A stretch of 42,613 nucleotides of DNA. Origin: an uncultured Lachnospiraceae bacterium. Lineage in GTDB: Bacteria; Bacillota_A; Clostridia; Lachnospirales; Lachnospiraceae. The notes beneath the pieces are model-generated. The model worked only from the letters and a program-made list of their open reading frames with translations. It did not search any database and had not been told where the DNA came from. Below, in pieces: positions 5,789 through 14,315 of the stretch. Location: the NCBI GenBank assembly GCA_947564305.1, contig CANOBT010000032.1, forward strand, positions 1 to 42,613. The letters are read 5' to 3'. Every line of letters starts with the position of its first letter. Within the stretch, counting starts at the first letter, position 1. The translations under genes were made by a program, and so were the position numbers.

Positions 5789-8056
5789 ATGATAACAGTA
5801 CCGATATATGATATGATAATCCTGCCGGAAGTGACCTATTATTTCAAAAACGAAGTGCTCAAAGATCTGGGTGCACAGGATGCGAAAAAAGGGGACCGGC
5901 TTTTGTTCCTCACACTGAAAGAAGATAAGAGCAGGAAGGACATGGAAATGTCCGATTTCTATCCCATTGGCGTGACCGGGATACTCGAGACAATCGATCG
6001 GGAAGGGAACGTTAGTGTAAAAACCGAGGACCGGGTGGAGATGACGAGTCTGCAGGTGGATGGGGACACTATCCAGGCCGAGGTGTCAGACAAAAAGATA
6101 GAACAGGACCTGAGCGAGGAGGAGCAGCAGGAACGGTTCGAAAAGATGCGATCGGCATTGCTGCGCTTTATACAGGGTTTCCAGTGGGGAATCTGGGCAC
6201 GCAGCTATGTGATGCACTGGAAATCTATGAATGAGGTGGTGTCTGCACTTTCAGGCTACCTGAATCTGACGGATGAGGAGAGATATGCCATCCTTGCCTC
6301 AGATACCGTGTCAGAGCGTACGGAGCGCATAGAAAGGGCAATCTATGAATTTATTGAGATGGCGAGAGTCAGCGAAGAGGCAGAGACGGCACAGCAGGAA
6401 AAGCACGAGAAAGTGTACAGGGAAGACGCCATCAAGAAGCAGATTGATTTCCTGCAGAGACAGTTAGACGAGATGCACCCGGAGAATGTGTCTGATATTC
6501 GGAAGTTTGAGCAGAAGCTTCAGGATGCCGGAATGAATGAAGATGCGAGAAAAGAGGCCGACAAGGTACTAAACCGGATGAAGCAGGAGGGGAAGGACAG
6601 CCATGAGTATGGACTTCTGTATGATTATCTGGATTTTGTGACAAGTCTCTCATGGAAGAAGGAGAATGTAGCAGCAGTCGATTTGGAAAAGGCCGAGGAG
6701 ATTCTGGACCGGGAGCACTACGGACTGAAAAAAGTGAAGCAGAGAATCGTACAGCAGATGGCGGTCATGGCTCTGAATCAGAAGCAGTCCGGCTCGATTC
6801 TTCTGTTCGTAGGGGCTCCGGGGACAGGAAAGACGAGTATCGGTCAGAGTATCGCAGAGGCACTGGGCCGGAAATATGTCCGGGTCAGCCTGGGCGGTGT
6901 GCGTGATGAGGCGGAAATACGCGGACACAGAAGAACCTATGTAGGAGCTATGCCTGGCAGAATCATGGAGGGCATGAAACGCTGCGGAACCTCTAATCCG
7001 GTCATGGTCCTGGATGAAGTGGATAAATTGTCGAAGGACTACAGCGGGGACCCGGCAAGTGCTCTGTTGGAAGTACTGGACCCGGAGCAGAATAATAATT
7101 TTACAGACCATTATATGAATGTCCCCTATGATCTGTCGGATGTATTGTTTGTATGTACTGCGAATACGACGGATACGATTCCGGAACCCTTGTTAAACAG
7201 GATGGAAGTGATTCAGTTTCCAGGATATACGGCAATCGAGAAATTTCAGATTGCCAGGAAGCACCTGCTTCCAAAGGCGATGAAAGGGATGGGAATCAAG
7301 GCACAGAATTTAAAGGTGACAGATCAGGCAATCGAGAAAGTGATTCATGATTATACGAGAGAGTCCGGAGTGCGCGGTCTGAAGAAGCAATTGGATGTTT
7401 TGTGCAGATACGCGGCGGTAAAGCTGGTAAAAGGGGAGCAGAAGAGTATCACGGTGAGCACGAAAAGACTGACAGAATTTCTGGACAGGAAACCGATGCG
7501 TCATGAGTCCATTCTGGAAGAAAAGAAGCCGGGGATTGTGACCGGGCTTGCGTGGACGGCAGCAGGCGGTGAAATTTTATTTGTAGAAACCTTGTTGACA
7601 AAAGGGGAAGGGAAAGTCAAGGTGACCGGACAGTTGGGGGATGTGATGAAGGAATCTGCTCAGATTGCGGTGAGCCTTGTGAAGTCCATGTTCCCGGAAG
7701 AGGCTTCCGTTTTGAAAGACAATGACCTGCATATCCATGTGCCATCCGGTGCGGTTCCAAAAGATGGTCCGTCGGCAGGAATCACACTGACTACATCACT
7801 GGCATCACTGGTAACAGGAAAGCCTGTGAGTCCGGAGTATGCAATGACAGGTGAGGTGTCTCTGCGCGGAGTGGTGATGCCGATTGGCGGTCTGCCGGAA
7901 AAATTGATGGCAGCACAGCGGGCGGGGATTTCCAAAGTATTCATACCGGAAGAGAATGTGGACGATCTGGATGATGTGGCGGAAGAAGTACGTGAGAAGC
8001 TGCAGATTATACCAGTGAAGAAAGTGGAAGATGTATTAAGCGTTGTGATAAAATAA
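5789..8056 (+). CDS. lon: ATP-dependent protease La (LonA)
   Basis: 755 residues, close to the usual 770-800. The order is LonN substrate-binding domain (about 1-200), coiled-coil helices (about 205-290), an AAA+ module with Walker A GAPGTGKTS at about 342-350 and Walker B VMVLDEVDK, and a C-terminal peptidase with catalytic Ser662 in KDGPSAGI and Lys705 in GGLPEKLMAA; the 43-residue gap between them is the same as in E. coli Lon. It degrades misfolded and regulatory proteins in the cytoplasm. ATG 5789 has an AAAAGGAGGGG ribosome site 5 bases upstream; the earlier in-frame ATG at 5765 lies inside the CIRCE element and is rejected. The CIRCE operator puts it under HrcA heat-shock control. Confidence 0.95.
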   Translation: MITVPIYDMIILPEVTYYFKNEVLKDLGAQDAKKGDRLLFLTLKEDKSRKDMEMSDFYPIGVTGILETIDREGNVSVKTEDRVEMTSLQVDGDTIQAEVSDKKIEQDLSEEEQQERFEKMRSALLRFIQGFQWGIWARSYVMHWKSMNEVVSALSGYLNLTDEERYAILASDTVSERTERIERAIYEFIEMARVSEEAETAQQEKHEKVYREDAIKKQIDFLQRQLDEMHPENVSDIRKFEQKLQDAGMNEDARKEADKVLNRMKQEGKDSHEYGLLYDYLDFVTSLSWKKENVAAVDLEKAEEILDREHYGLKKVKQRIVQQMAVMALNQKQSGSILLFVGAPGTGKTSIGQSIAEALGRKYVRVSLGGVRDEAEIRGHRRTYVGAMPGRIMEGMKRCGTSNPVMVLDEVDKLSKDYSGDPASALLEVLDPEQNNNFTDHYMNVPYDLSDVLFVCTANTTDTIPEPLLNRMEVIQFPGYTAIEKFQIARKHLLPKAMKGMGIKAQNLKVTDQAIEKVIHDYTRESGVRGLKKQLDVLCRYAAVKLVKGEQKSITVSTKRLTEFLDRKPMRHESILEEKKPGIVTGLAWTAAGGEILFVETLLTKGEGKVKVTGQLGDVMKESAQIAVSLVKSMFPEEASVLKDNDLHIHVPSGAVPKDGPSAGITLTTSLASLVTGKPVSPEYAMTGEVSLRGVVMPIGGLPEKLMAAQRAGISKVFIPEENVDDLDDVAEEVREKLQIIPVKKVEDVLSVVIK

Positions 8057-8070
8057 TTTTGCATTGATTC

Positions 8071-8103
8071 GAACTGCAGGGGGTGTTGTTTTCCTTGCAG
8101 TTC
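8071..8103. repeat. Inverted repeat between lon and the NUDIX gene
   Basis: GAACTGCAGGG (8071-8081) pairs with CCTTGCAGTTC (8093-8103), with one G-T. No T-run follows, so it is a poor terminator; it may be an mRNA processing or stability stem. Confidence 0.5.
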
Positions 8104-8129
8104 AAACTATTTAAGGAAAGGTTTGGGGT

Positions 8130-8612
8130 ATGGTAAAACTAAGCACATTATGTTATATCGAAAAGGATGGCCAATATTTGATGCTTCATAGAAATGTGAA
8201 GCAAAATGATGTGAACGAAGGAAAATGGATCGGTGTGGGAGGCCATTTCGAAGAGGGAGAAAGCCCGGAGGAGTGTCTGCTCCGGGAAGTGAAGGAAGAG
8301 ACAGGATATACGCTGACATCCTGGAGTTATAAGGGAATTGTAACGTTTGTATATGGGAAAAATCTGACAGAGTATATGTCTCTCTATACGGCAGACGGCT
8401 TTGAGGGAGAGGCTATTCCCTGCGATGAAGGAGAACTGGCCTGGGTCGATAAGGAAAAAATATGGGAATTGAATATCTGGGAGGGGGATAAAATCTTTTT
8501 CCGTCTTCTGGAGGAAGGTCATCCATTCTTTTCTTTAAAATTGGTATATGATGAAAATGGGGCTTTCCTGTATGCGACATTGGATGGAAAGAAGTGGGGA
8601 AAGGAAGACTAA
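8130..8612 (+). CDS. NUDIX hydrolase, MutT/8-oxo-dGTP diphosphatase type
   Basis: 160 residues, the usual size of a single NUDIX domain. The Nudix box begins at Gly38 (GHFEEGESPEECLLREVKEE) and fits GX5EX7REUXEEXGU, giving the Mg2+-binding helix that hydrolyses a nucleoside diphosphate linked to another group. The N-terminus MVKLSTLCYIEKDGQYLML is typical of the 8-oxo-dGTP diphosphatase subgroup of Firmicutes, though the substrate cannot be fixed from sequence. An AAGGAAAGG ribosome site precedes ATG 8130. The stop lies 3 bases before the next start, so it is probably co-transcribed with the SGNH hydrolase gene. Confidence 0.9.
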   Translation: MVKLSTLCYIEKDGQYLMLHRNVKQNDVNEGKWIGVGGHFEEGESPEECLLREVKEETGYTLTSWSYKGIVTFVYGKNLTEYMSLYTADGFEGEAIPCDEGELAWVDKEKIWELNIWEGDKIFFRLLEEGHPFFSLKLVYDENGAFLYATLDGKKWGKED

Positions 8613-8615
8613 GCG

Positions 8616-9695
8616 ATGCTGTGTATAAGACAGCCTGGATGCGAGAAAAAAATGAGGGCAGCTTTTGCGTGCCTGGCCGTGTTTTTGAGCAGTATGTATT
8701 TAAACTCGAATGTGTGTGCGGCCACGACAACAGCGGCTGGAGAAACAGAGGAATATATCTGTTATGTTGCCCTGGGGGACAGTATCCCGAATGGATATTT
8801 TGGAAGCCAGGAGCCAGAGATTGTGGGATATCCGGTTCTGCTTGCCGGAGACCTGCAGAAAATCAGCGGCAGGAGGGTTCATCTGGGTCAGTTTACAAAA
8901 AATGGATTGACAACAAAGAAATTGAATGCTAACATGCTTGCGGAACCATCCGTTCAAGGACAGATTGCACAGGCGGATCTGATTACGTTGACGATAGGTT
9001 CCAATGACCTGATGAATCAGTTTAAGAAGGTTTCACGGGAGATATTAGACAATCAGACACGCTTTGCCACGGCGGATGAAGCGCTGATGGCATTGCAGGA
9101 CGGAATTACGGAAAATCCGCTCCTTTTGATGAGTGTTGCTTCAGAAATCGGCGGATGGGATTACGGCTCTTTTGAAGAGCAGTGGATTCTTGCTATGGAG
9201 AACATTGATGCATACCGCAGCGCTGATGCACAATTGGCGGTTACGACAATCTACAATCCTATGGAAAACAGGGAACTGCCGGGTACATTGAATGCAGTGG
9301 TTGAGGGCGTGATTTCCGGCATGAATGAGATTATCCAGGGTTACGCGCAGGAATACGAGTATCAGGTCGTGGATCTGTTTGATTCCGGTATTGAGGAACA
9401 TACCCAGTCTGACGGGCTTCATCCCAATCAGATTGGGCAGGATATGATCCGGGAGCTGATGGAGTATGAGCTGGACCTGGATGCATTTCAGAGTGAAGAG
9501 GCGGATGAAGAGGCAAAGAGAGAGCTGGAAGAGGCTGCTGAGCGGAAAGCCAAAGAGGCAGAGCAGAAGCGGCAGCAGGAACAGAGAAAGAGGATATTGC
9601 ACAGGGTTGGAGGCGCAGGGATTGCGATTCTGATCCTTGCAGGGATTATTATAGTTGTGAGAAGGAGGCGTCGTTATGGGAGTAGAAGAGTATAG
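8616..9695 (+). CDS. Surface-anchored SGNH/GDSL-type hydrolase
   Basis: 359 residues. An N-terminal signal sequence (positive start, hydrophobic core about 14-30, likely cleavage after VCAA near 36) is followed by the SGNH fold: block I GDS with nucleophile Ser56, block III IGSNDL, and block V DGLHPNQ with Asp266 and His269. Residues about 285-325 are a Glu/Ala/Arg helix that looks like a coiled coil, then a membrane segment (about 327-350) and an Arg-rich tail. The enzyme should face outwards, tethered by its C-terminus, and de-esterify lipids, wall polymers or glycans. An AAAGGAAG lies 10 bases before ATG 8616; a later ATG at 8652 has no good ribosome site. The next gene overlaps its end by 20 bases. 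Confidence 0.85.
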   Translation: MLCIRQPGCEKKMRAAFACLAVFLSSMYLNSNVCAATTTAAGETEEYICYVALGDSIPNGYFGSQEPEIVGYPVLLAGDLQKISGRRVHLGQFTKNGLTTKKLNANMLAEPSVQGQIAQADLITLTIGSNDLMNQFKKVSREILDNQTRFATADEALMALQDGITENPLLLMSVASEIGGWDYGSFEEQWILAMENIDAYRSADAQLAVTTIYNPMENRELPGTLNAVVEGVISGMNEIIQGYAQEYEYQVVDLFDSGIEEHTQSDGLHPNQIGQDMIRELMEYELDLDAFQSEEADEEAKRELEEAAERKAKEAEQKRQQEQRKRILHRVGGAGIAILILAGIIIVVRRRRRYGSRRV

Positions 9696-11586
9696 CAAAG
9701 CATATAAACTTGGAAAAAAAGACTATCAGGCGCGGATGCTCCGTGGTATCAAGCCGACATTGCAGGTCCTGGATGATATTATGCCGGAGAAGGGTTCTTA
9801 TTCGGAGGTACCCCTTGGGCTGATACAGATTCCGACAGATCAGATTGTAGGGACAAAAACGGTCGGCAGAAGTAATTCATTTGCGGGGAATTTTATGCCG
9901 ATTTTGCGGGAGAACACGGAATTTGCTACCAAATGGTCCACGTTGAGTACCAGCCATGTGGAAGAGGGAATCCGGGAGCCGATTAAAGCCTATGAATACA
10001 TGAACAAATTTTACGTGGAGGAAGGTAACAAGCGGGTCAGCGTGATGAAGTTTTACGGCGTGGTATCCATTCCTGGCAATGTGATCCGGATTCAGCCGAA
10101 GCGGACGGAGGAGAAAGAAAATAAGCTTTACTATGAATTTTTAGATTTCTATCGTGTGGCACCGATTAATTATATCTGGTTTTCCCAGAAAGGCAGCTTT
10201 GCAAAATTGCAGGAAGCAGTGGGAAAAGAACCGGGAGAGGTATGGAGTAAGGATGAACTGCTGAAGTTCAGCTCCATTTATTCCAGATTTTCCGGCGAAT
10301 ACCGTGCGAAGGGCGGTGCGAAACTGAAAATCACGGAAGGTGATGCATTTCTGGCGTTTATCAAATTATACGGATACGAGGAAATCGATGAAAAGACGAC
10401 CAGCGAATTGAAGGAGCTGATCACAAAGAGCTGGGAGGAGTTCAAGCTTCTTCAGGAGGAGCAGGAAGTGGACCTGAAAATGAAGCCTAATGAGGAGAAG
10501 AAGCCGCTTCTTAGTCTTTTGCTTCCGTTAAGCACACCGAAGCTGAAAATTGCATTTATTTATGAAAAAACACCGGGAACTTCTGCTTGGACGTATGCCC
10601 ACGAACTGGGACGTCTGCATCTGGAACAGGCGTTTTCTGATGAAGTGAACACGGTAAGTTACGAGAATGCCACGCAGGAGAATGTGGAGTCGTTGATTCA
10701 TGAGGCGATACAGTCAGGATGCAACTTGATTTTTACGACCACTCCATCCTTCGTGCAGGCGAGCGTGAAAGCGGCGATTGCCAATCCGGAGGTTCGGATT
10801 TTGAACTGTTCCCTGAATACATCCCACAGGTACATACGTACTTATTATTCCAGGATGCATGAAGCAAAGTTTATGATGGGCGCAATTGCAGGGGCAATGG
10901 CAGATAATAATAAGTTGACTTATATTGCAGATTACCCGATTTACGGTTCGATTGCGAATATCAATGCCTTTGCTTTAGGGGCTAAGATGATTAATCCGCG
11001 TGCGGAGGTATTTTTGGAGTGGTCCACTTTAAAGGACGTGGATATGGACGAAAAAATCAGACAAACAGGTTCTTCCTGTATTTCTGGAAGAGATATGGTG
11101 ATTCCTGAGGATGCTTCCCGCTTTTTTGGGCTTTACCACATGGAGGGAGGATATCTGAGGAATCTTGCCATGCCGTTGTGGCATTGGGGAAAGTTTTATG
11201 AAAGACTGATCAGGACCATCATGGATGGAACCTGGAAATATGACGATAATCCTGCTTCTACCAAAGCAATCAACTATTGGTGGGGGATGTCGGCAGGCGT
11301 GGTGGATGTGGTCTGCTCCCAGTATCTGCCGATTGGAACAAAACGTTTGGTAGAACTGCTGAAAGCGACTATTAGCGCAGAGCAGTTTAATCCATTTACT
11401 GGTATTTTATATTCCCAGACAGGGATTGTGCAAAGCGATCCGGACAGAAGTTTGTCTCCGGAGGAAATCATGACCATGGACTGGTTGGCGGAGAATGTCA
11501 TCGGCTCCATTCCGAAAAAGGAAGAGTTGAAAGATAAGGCAAAGCCTGTCATTGAGCAGCAGGGAGTACAGAAAAAGGAAGGTTAA
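9676..11586 (+). CDS. Cytoplasmic BMP-family ligand-binding protein with ParB-like N-terminal region
   Basis: 636 residues. There is no signal peptide or lipobox, unlike normal BMP/PnrA nucleoside-binding lipoproteins. Residues about 45-130 look like a ParB/sulfiredoxin-type domain (PLGLIQIPTDQIVG, then YVEEGNKRVSVMKFYG and IPGNVIRIQP); about 130-280 are helical; about 288-600 match the BMP periplasmic-binding fold (KLKIAFIYEKTPGTSAWTYA, GCNLIFTTTPSF, AKFMMGAIAGAMA, YPIYGSIANINAFALGAKM). It may sense a nucleoside or other small ligand inside the cell. The start overlaps the SGNH gene, with a GAAGGAGG ribosome site, and the metallophosphoesterase gene follows at once, so the three are one operon. 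The ParB-like assignment is from motif appearance only. Confidence 0.72.
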   Translation: MGVEEYSKAYKLGKKDYQARMLRGIKPTLQVLDDIMPEKGSYSEVPLGLIQIPTDQIVGTKTVGRSNSFAGNFMPILRENTEFATKWSTLSTSHVEEGIREPIKAYEYMNKFYVEEGNKRVSVMKFYGVVSIPGNVIRIQPKRTEEKENKLYYEFLDFYRVAPINYIWFSQKGSFAKLQEAVGKEPGEVWSKDELLKFSSIYSRFSGEYRAKGGAKLKITEGDAFLAFIKLYGYEEIDEKTTSELKELITKSWEEFKLLQEEQEVDLKMKPNEEKKPLLSLLLPLSTPKLKIAFIYEKTPGTSAWTYAHELGRLHLEQAFSDEVNTVSYENATQENVESLIHEAIQSGCNLIFTTTPSFVQASVKAAIANPEVRILNCSLNTSHRYIRTYYSRMHEAKFMMGAIAGAMADNNKLTYIADYPIYGSIANINAFALGAKMINPRAEVFLEWSTLKDVDMDEKIRQTGSSCISGRDMVIPEDASRFFGLYHMEGGYLRNLAMPLWHWGKFYERLIRTIMDGTWKYDDNPASTKAINYWWGMSAGVVDVVCSQYLPIGTKRLVELLKATISAEQFNPFTGILYSQTGIVQSDPDRSLSPEEIMTMDWLAENVIGSIPKKEELKDKAKPVIEQQGVQKKEG

Positions 11587-11593
11587 AGGTTAT

Positions 11594-12214
11594 ATGAGGA
11601 TACTGGCGATTGCGGATGAAGAGTCCAAGTATCTATGGGATTTTTATGAGAAGAGTAAGCTGGAGGGGATAGATTTGATTATTTCCTGCGGCGATTTGGA
11701 CCCCAATTATCTTTCGTTTTTGGTAACACTTTCTTCTGTGCCGGTGCTGTATGTGCATGGAAATCATGATGGGAAATATGAGCGGGTTCCTCCAGATGGG
11801 TGTATCTGTATTGAGGATAAGATTTATGTCCATGAAGGAGTTCGGATTCTGGGACTTGGAGGCTCCATGCGTTACTGTTCAGGGCAGCACCAATATACGG
11901 AACGGGAAATGAGACGAAGGGTGGCAAAACTGGGATTCCAGCTATTTCGCAGGCGCGGCTTTGATATCCTGGTAACCCATGCACCTGCTTATCAGCTCAA
12001 TGATGGGCGGGATCTGCCGCACCAGGGATTCCGGGTGTTCAGGACGCTGCTAGAAAAATACCGGCCCAAATTTTTTCTCCATGGACATGTGCATATGTCT
12101 TATGGGAGGCAGCATAAACGATATGACAAGTATGAGGACACTCATGTGATTAATGCATTTGAAAGGTGTATCTTTGAATTTGAGGATGACAACCCGAAGG
12201 AGCATCTGTATTGA
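11594..12214 (+). CDS. Calcineurin-like metallophosphoesterase
   Basis: 206 residues, one domain. Metal-binding motifs in order: IADEESK (Asp8), CGDLD, GNHDGK, THAP and HGHVH. This is the YfcE/MJ0936-like minimal metallophosphoesterase layout for hydrolysis of phosphomono- or diesters with two metal ions. The first motif is normally DxH, but here the His is replaced (DEE), which could alter one metal site. ATG 11594 has an AAGGAAGGTTAAAGG stretch before it and lies 7 bases after the stop of the BMP-type gene. The substrate is unknown; neighbours (NUDIX, BMP, histidine phosphatase) suggest small phosphorylated metabolites or nucleotides. Confidence 0.85.
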   Translation: MRILAIADEESKYLWDFYEKSKLEGIDLIISCGDLDPNYLSFLVTLSSVPVLYVHGNHDGKYERVPPDGCICIEDKIYVHEGVRILGLGGSMRYCSGQHQYTEREMRRRVAKLGFQLFRRRGFDILVTHAPAYQLNDGRDLPHQGFRVFRTLLEKYRPKFFLHGHVHMSYGRQHKRYDKYEDTHVINAFERCIFEFEDDNPKEHLY

Positions 12215-12311
12215 TTCGGTTGCTTTTGCGGATTACAGGTAAGAGAAGCAGGAAAGAGGGATGCTGTCTGGGTCAGTTAAACTGTAGACAGTCATAAAAA
12301 GGAGCAGGCAA

Positions 12312-13091
12312 ATGAGAATTTTATTGATCCGGCATGGAGATCCGGATTACGTGCATGATACCATTACGGAGAAGGGGCATAGGGAGGCGGAGCTTCTGGC
12401 AAAGACTGCCAAGGCTCTGCAGCTTGGGGAGTGCTACGTCTCTCCCCTGGGGCGTGCCAGGGACACGGCCTCTTATTCACTGAAAGAGACGGGAAAGACG
12501 GCGGAAACGTTGGAATGGCTTCGGGAGTTTCCGGCAACGGTTGACATCAATTCATCCAAGGAGCTTCAGAGGGCTTATCCGGATACGAGGAGACTTCCTG
12601 ATGGGGAGCAGTATGCGCCAAGGATTGTCTGGGATATGGTTCCAGGATATTGGACGGAGCACCCGGAATATATGGACAGGGATGCATGGAGAGAGTCAGA
12701 TGTGGCAAAGTATGGTAATATGGTATCTGTCTATGATTCTGTGGTCAGAGATTTTGACGAGTTTTTGGCATCCAAGGGGTATGTCCGTGAGGGCGCGCAT
12801 TATCGTGTAGAAAAAGAAAGTACAGAAACATTGACATTTTTCTGTCATTTTGGAATAAGCTGTGTGCTGTTGTCTCATTTATGGAGTGTTTCGCCATTCG
12901 TTTTATGGCACAGCCTTGCAATGCTGCCAACCTCGGTGACGGAGGTGGTGACAGAAGAGCGGGAGCAGGGAACCGCCTTTTTCAGAGGACTCAGGGTTGG
13001 CGATATCTCGCATCTCTATGCAGGCGGGGAGATTCCGTCATTTGCCGTAAGATTCTGCGAAGTGTTTGGCGATGAGGGAGAAAGGCATTGA
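12312..13091 (+). CDS. Histidine phosphatase family protein (phosphoglycerate mutase-like)
   Basis: 259 residues. The catalytic RHG motif is at residues 7-9 (ILLIRHGDPD), His8 being the phospho-acceptor. Other family residues are the Arg in YVSPLGRARDTA and the late His in FFCHFGIS. The fold removes or transfers phosphate in the cytoplasm; sequence does not tell which substrate, and true glycolytic mutase is unlikely because of the divergent middle. A GGAGCAGG site precedes ATG 12312. The stop is 5 bases before hydE, so the two are coupled. Confidence 0.87.
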   Translation: MRILLIRHGDPDYVHDTITEKGHREAELLAKTAKALQLGECYVSPLGRARDTASYSLKETGKTAETLEWLREFPATVDINSSKELQRAYPDTRRLPDGEQYAPRIVWDMVPGYWTEHPEYMDRDAWRESDVAKYGNMVSVYDSVVRDFDEFLASKGYVREGAHYRVEKESTETLTFFCHFGISCVLLSHLWSVSPFVLWHSLAMLPTSVTEVVTEEREQGTAFFRGLRVGDISHLYAGGEIPSFAVRFCEVFGDEGERH

Positions 13092-13096
13092 AGTAA

Positions 13097-14131
13097 ATGA
13101 GACTGTCAGAGAAGTTGATTCAAAACAAAAGACTTACAAAAGCAGAATATATAGAGCTTCTAAAAGAGCGTGAAAATCCGGAAGTATGCAGCATGTTATC
13201 GGACGAGGCAGTGAAACTTCGGAAGAAATATTATGGAGACAAGGTGTATACAAGGGGACTCATTGAGTTTACGAATTATTGCAAAAATAACTGTTATTAT
13301 TGTGGAATTCGATGTGGAAACCGCAATGCCCAGAGATATCGTTTGAGTCGGGAGGAGATTCTGGACTGCTGTGAGAATGGGTATGAACTGGGATTTCGAA
13401 CATTTGTGCTTCAGGGCGGAGAGGACCCCTTCTATACGGATGAAATGCTTGCCGGACTTGTGCGGGAAATTAAGACAGAGTATCCGGATTGCGCTGTGAC
13501 TCTGTCCATCGGAGAAAAGCCATATGAAAGTTACCGGCTGTTCAGGGAAGCAGGGGCAGACCGTTATCTGCTGCGCCATGAAACGGCAGATGATGCGCAC
13601 TATCGCAAGCTCCATCCCGAAAATATGAGTCTTTCTAACCGGAAGCGCTGCCTGTATGATTTAAAAAAATTAGGATATCAGGTGGGAGCAGGTTTTATGG
13701 TGGGTTCGCCGTGTCAGACCTATGAGGAACTGGCGGAAGACCTTTTGTTTTTAACAGAGCTGCAGCCAGAGATGGTGGGGATTGGACCGTTTATTCCGCA
13801 TCATGACACACCTTTTGCAAAGGAGGCAGCAGGGAGTGTAGATTTGACGTTGTTTTTACTGTCCATCATCCGTATTTTGCTGCCGAAGGTGCTTCTTCCG
13901 GCGACAACGGCTCTGGGTACGATGGATTCGAGAGGCCGGGAGAAGGGACTTCTGGCAGGTGCGAATGTGGTAATGCCGAACTTGTCTCCGGTTAAGAACC
14001 GGAAGCAGTATGACTTATATGATAATAAAATATGTACCGGTGAGGAGGCGGCAGAGTGTAGAGGCTGCCTTGCACGCAGGGTAGAGTCGGTGGGATACCG
14101 GCTGGTAAATGAACGAGGAGACGCAGTGTAA
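13097..14131 (+). CDS. hydE: [FeFe]-hydrogenase maturation radical SAM protein HydE
   Basis: 344 residues, the normal HydE length. The radical-SAM cluster motif CxxxCxxC is at Cys62, Cys66 and Cys69 (NYCKNNCYYCGI), the same position as in characterised HydE. The rest is a BioB-like TIM barrel with FVLQGGEDPFYT, LSIGEKPYE, YLLRHETAD, GFMVGSP and GIGPFIPH, all HydE hallmarks. HydE helps build the dithiomethylamine/diiron subcluster of the H-cluster with HydG and HydF; neither is in the window. Its presence implies a hydrogen-metabolising anaerobe. Three Cys near the C-terminus (about residues 306-320) could bind an extra cluster. A terminator overlaps the stop codon. Confidence 0.93.
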   Translation: MRLSEKLIQNKRLTKAEYIELLKERENPEVCSMLSDEAVKLRKKYYGDKVYTRGLIEFTNYCKNNCYYCGIRCGNRNAQRYRLSREEILDCCENGYELGFRTFVLQGGEDPFYTDEMLAGLVREIKTEYPDCAVTLSIGEKPYESYRLFREAGADRYLLRHETADDAHYRKLHPENMSLSNRKRCLYDLKKLGYQVGAGFMVGSPCQTYEELAEDLLFLTELQPEMVGIGPFIPHHDTPFAKEAAGSVDLTLFLLSIIRILLPKVLLPATTALGTMDSRGREKGLLAGANVVMPNLSPVKNRKQYDLYDNKICTGEEAAECRGCLARRVESVGYRLVNERGDAV

Positions 14132-14149
14132 TGGGGCGTCTCTTTTTTT
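14118..14149 (+). terminator. Terminator of the 8130-14131 gene run
   Basis: GAGACGC (14118-14124) pairs with GCGTCTC (14136-14142), followed by seven T residues. The hairpin overlaps the hydE stop codon. Confidence 0.88.
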
Positions 14150-14217
14150 GTGTTGACTTTGATAGTATACGCAGCAGACAGCCGTTTTGAGCAGTTAAAT
14201 ATTTTTTGAATAGGGTA

Positions 14218-14246
14218 TTGACATATGGTGCATATGCATATATACT
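14218..14246 (+). promoter_or_regulatory. Promoter of the fatty acid synthesis operon
   Basis: TTGACA at 14218-14223 and TATACT at 14241-14246 are exactly 17 bases apart. The expected start is near 14253, about 63 bases before the fabH start. Confidence 0.88.
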
Positions 14247-14288
14247 TTTAAAGTCAAATTATTTTAGAATAAAATAGTTTGAGTCAAA
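14247..14288. promoter_or_regulatory. Candidate FabT-like operator pair
   Basis: TTTAAAGTCAAA (14247-14258) touches the -10 and TTTGAGTCAAA (14278-14288) is a palindrome around one central base. Both have the TTTGA/TCAAA form known for FabT sites of streptococci. Together they also make a larger dyad (TCAAATTATTTTA / TAAAATAGTTTGA, one G-T). The position over the start site fits repression. A MarR gene at the end of the operon is the natural candidate regulator. Confidence 0.62.
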
Positions 14289-14315
14289 AGATATACCATG
14301 GATTGGAGAAGAAAG

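Noticed and set aside
14153..14175. TTGACT after the hydE terminator as a first fab promoter
   Set aside because: No -10 like sequence occurs about 17 bases downstream; the promoter at 14218 is far better.
14298..14315. Earlier ATG for fabH
   Set aside because: No ribosome site precedes it, and it lies just after the candidate operator; ATG 14316 has GGAGAAG.
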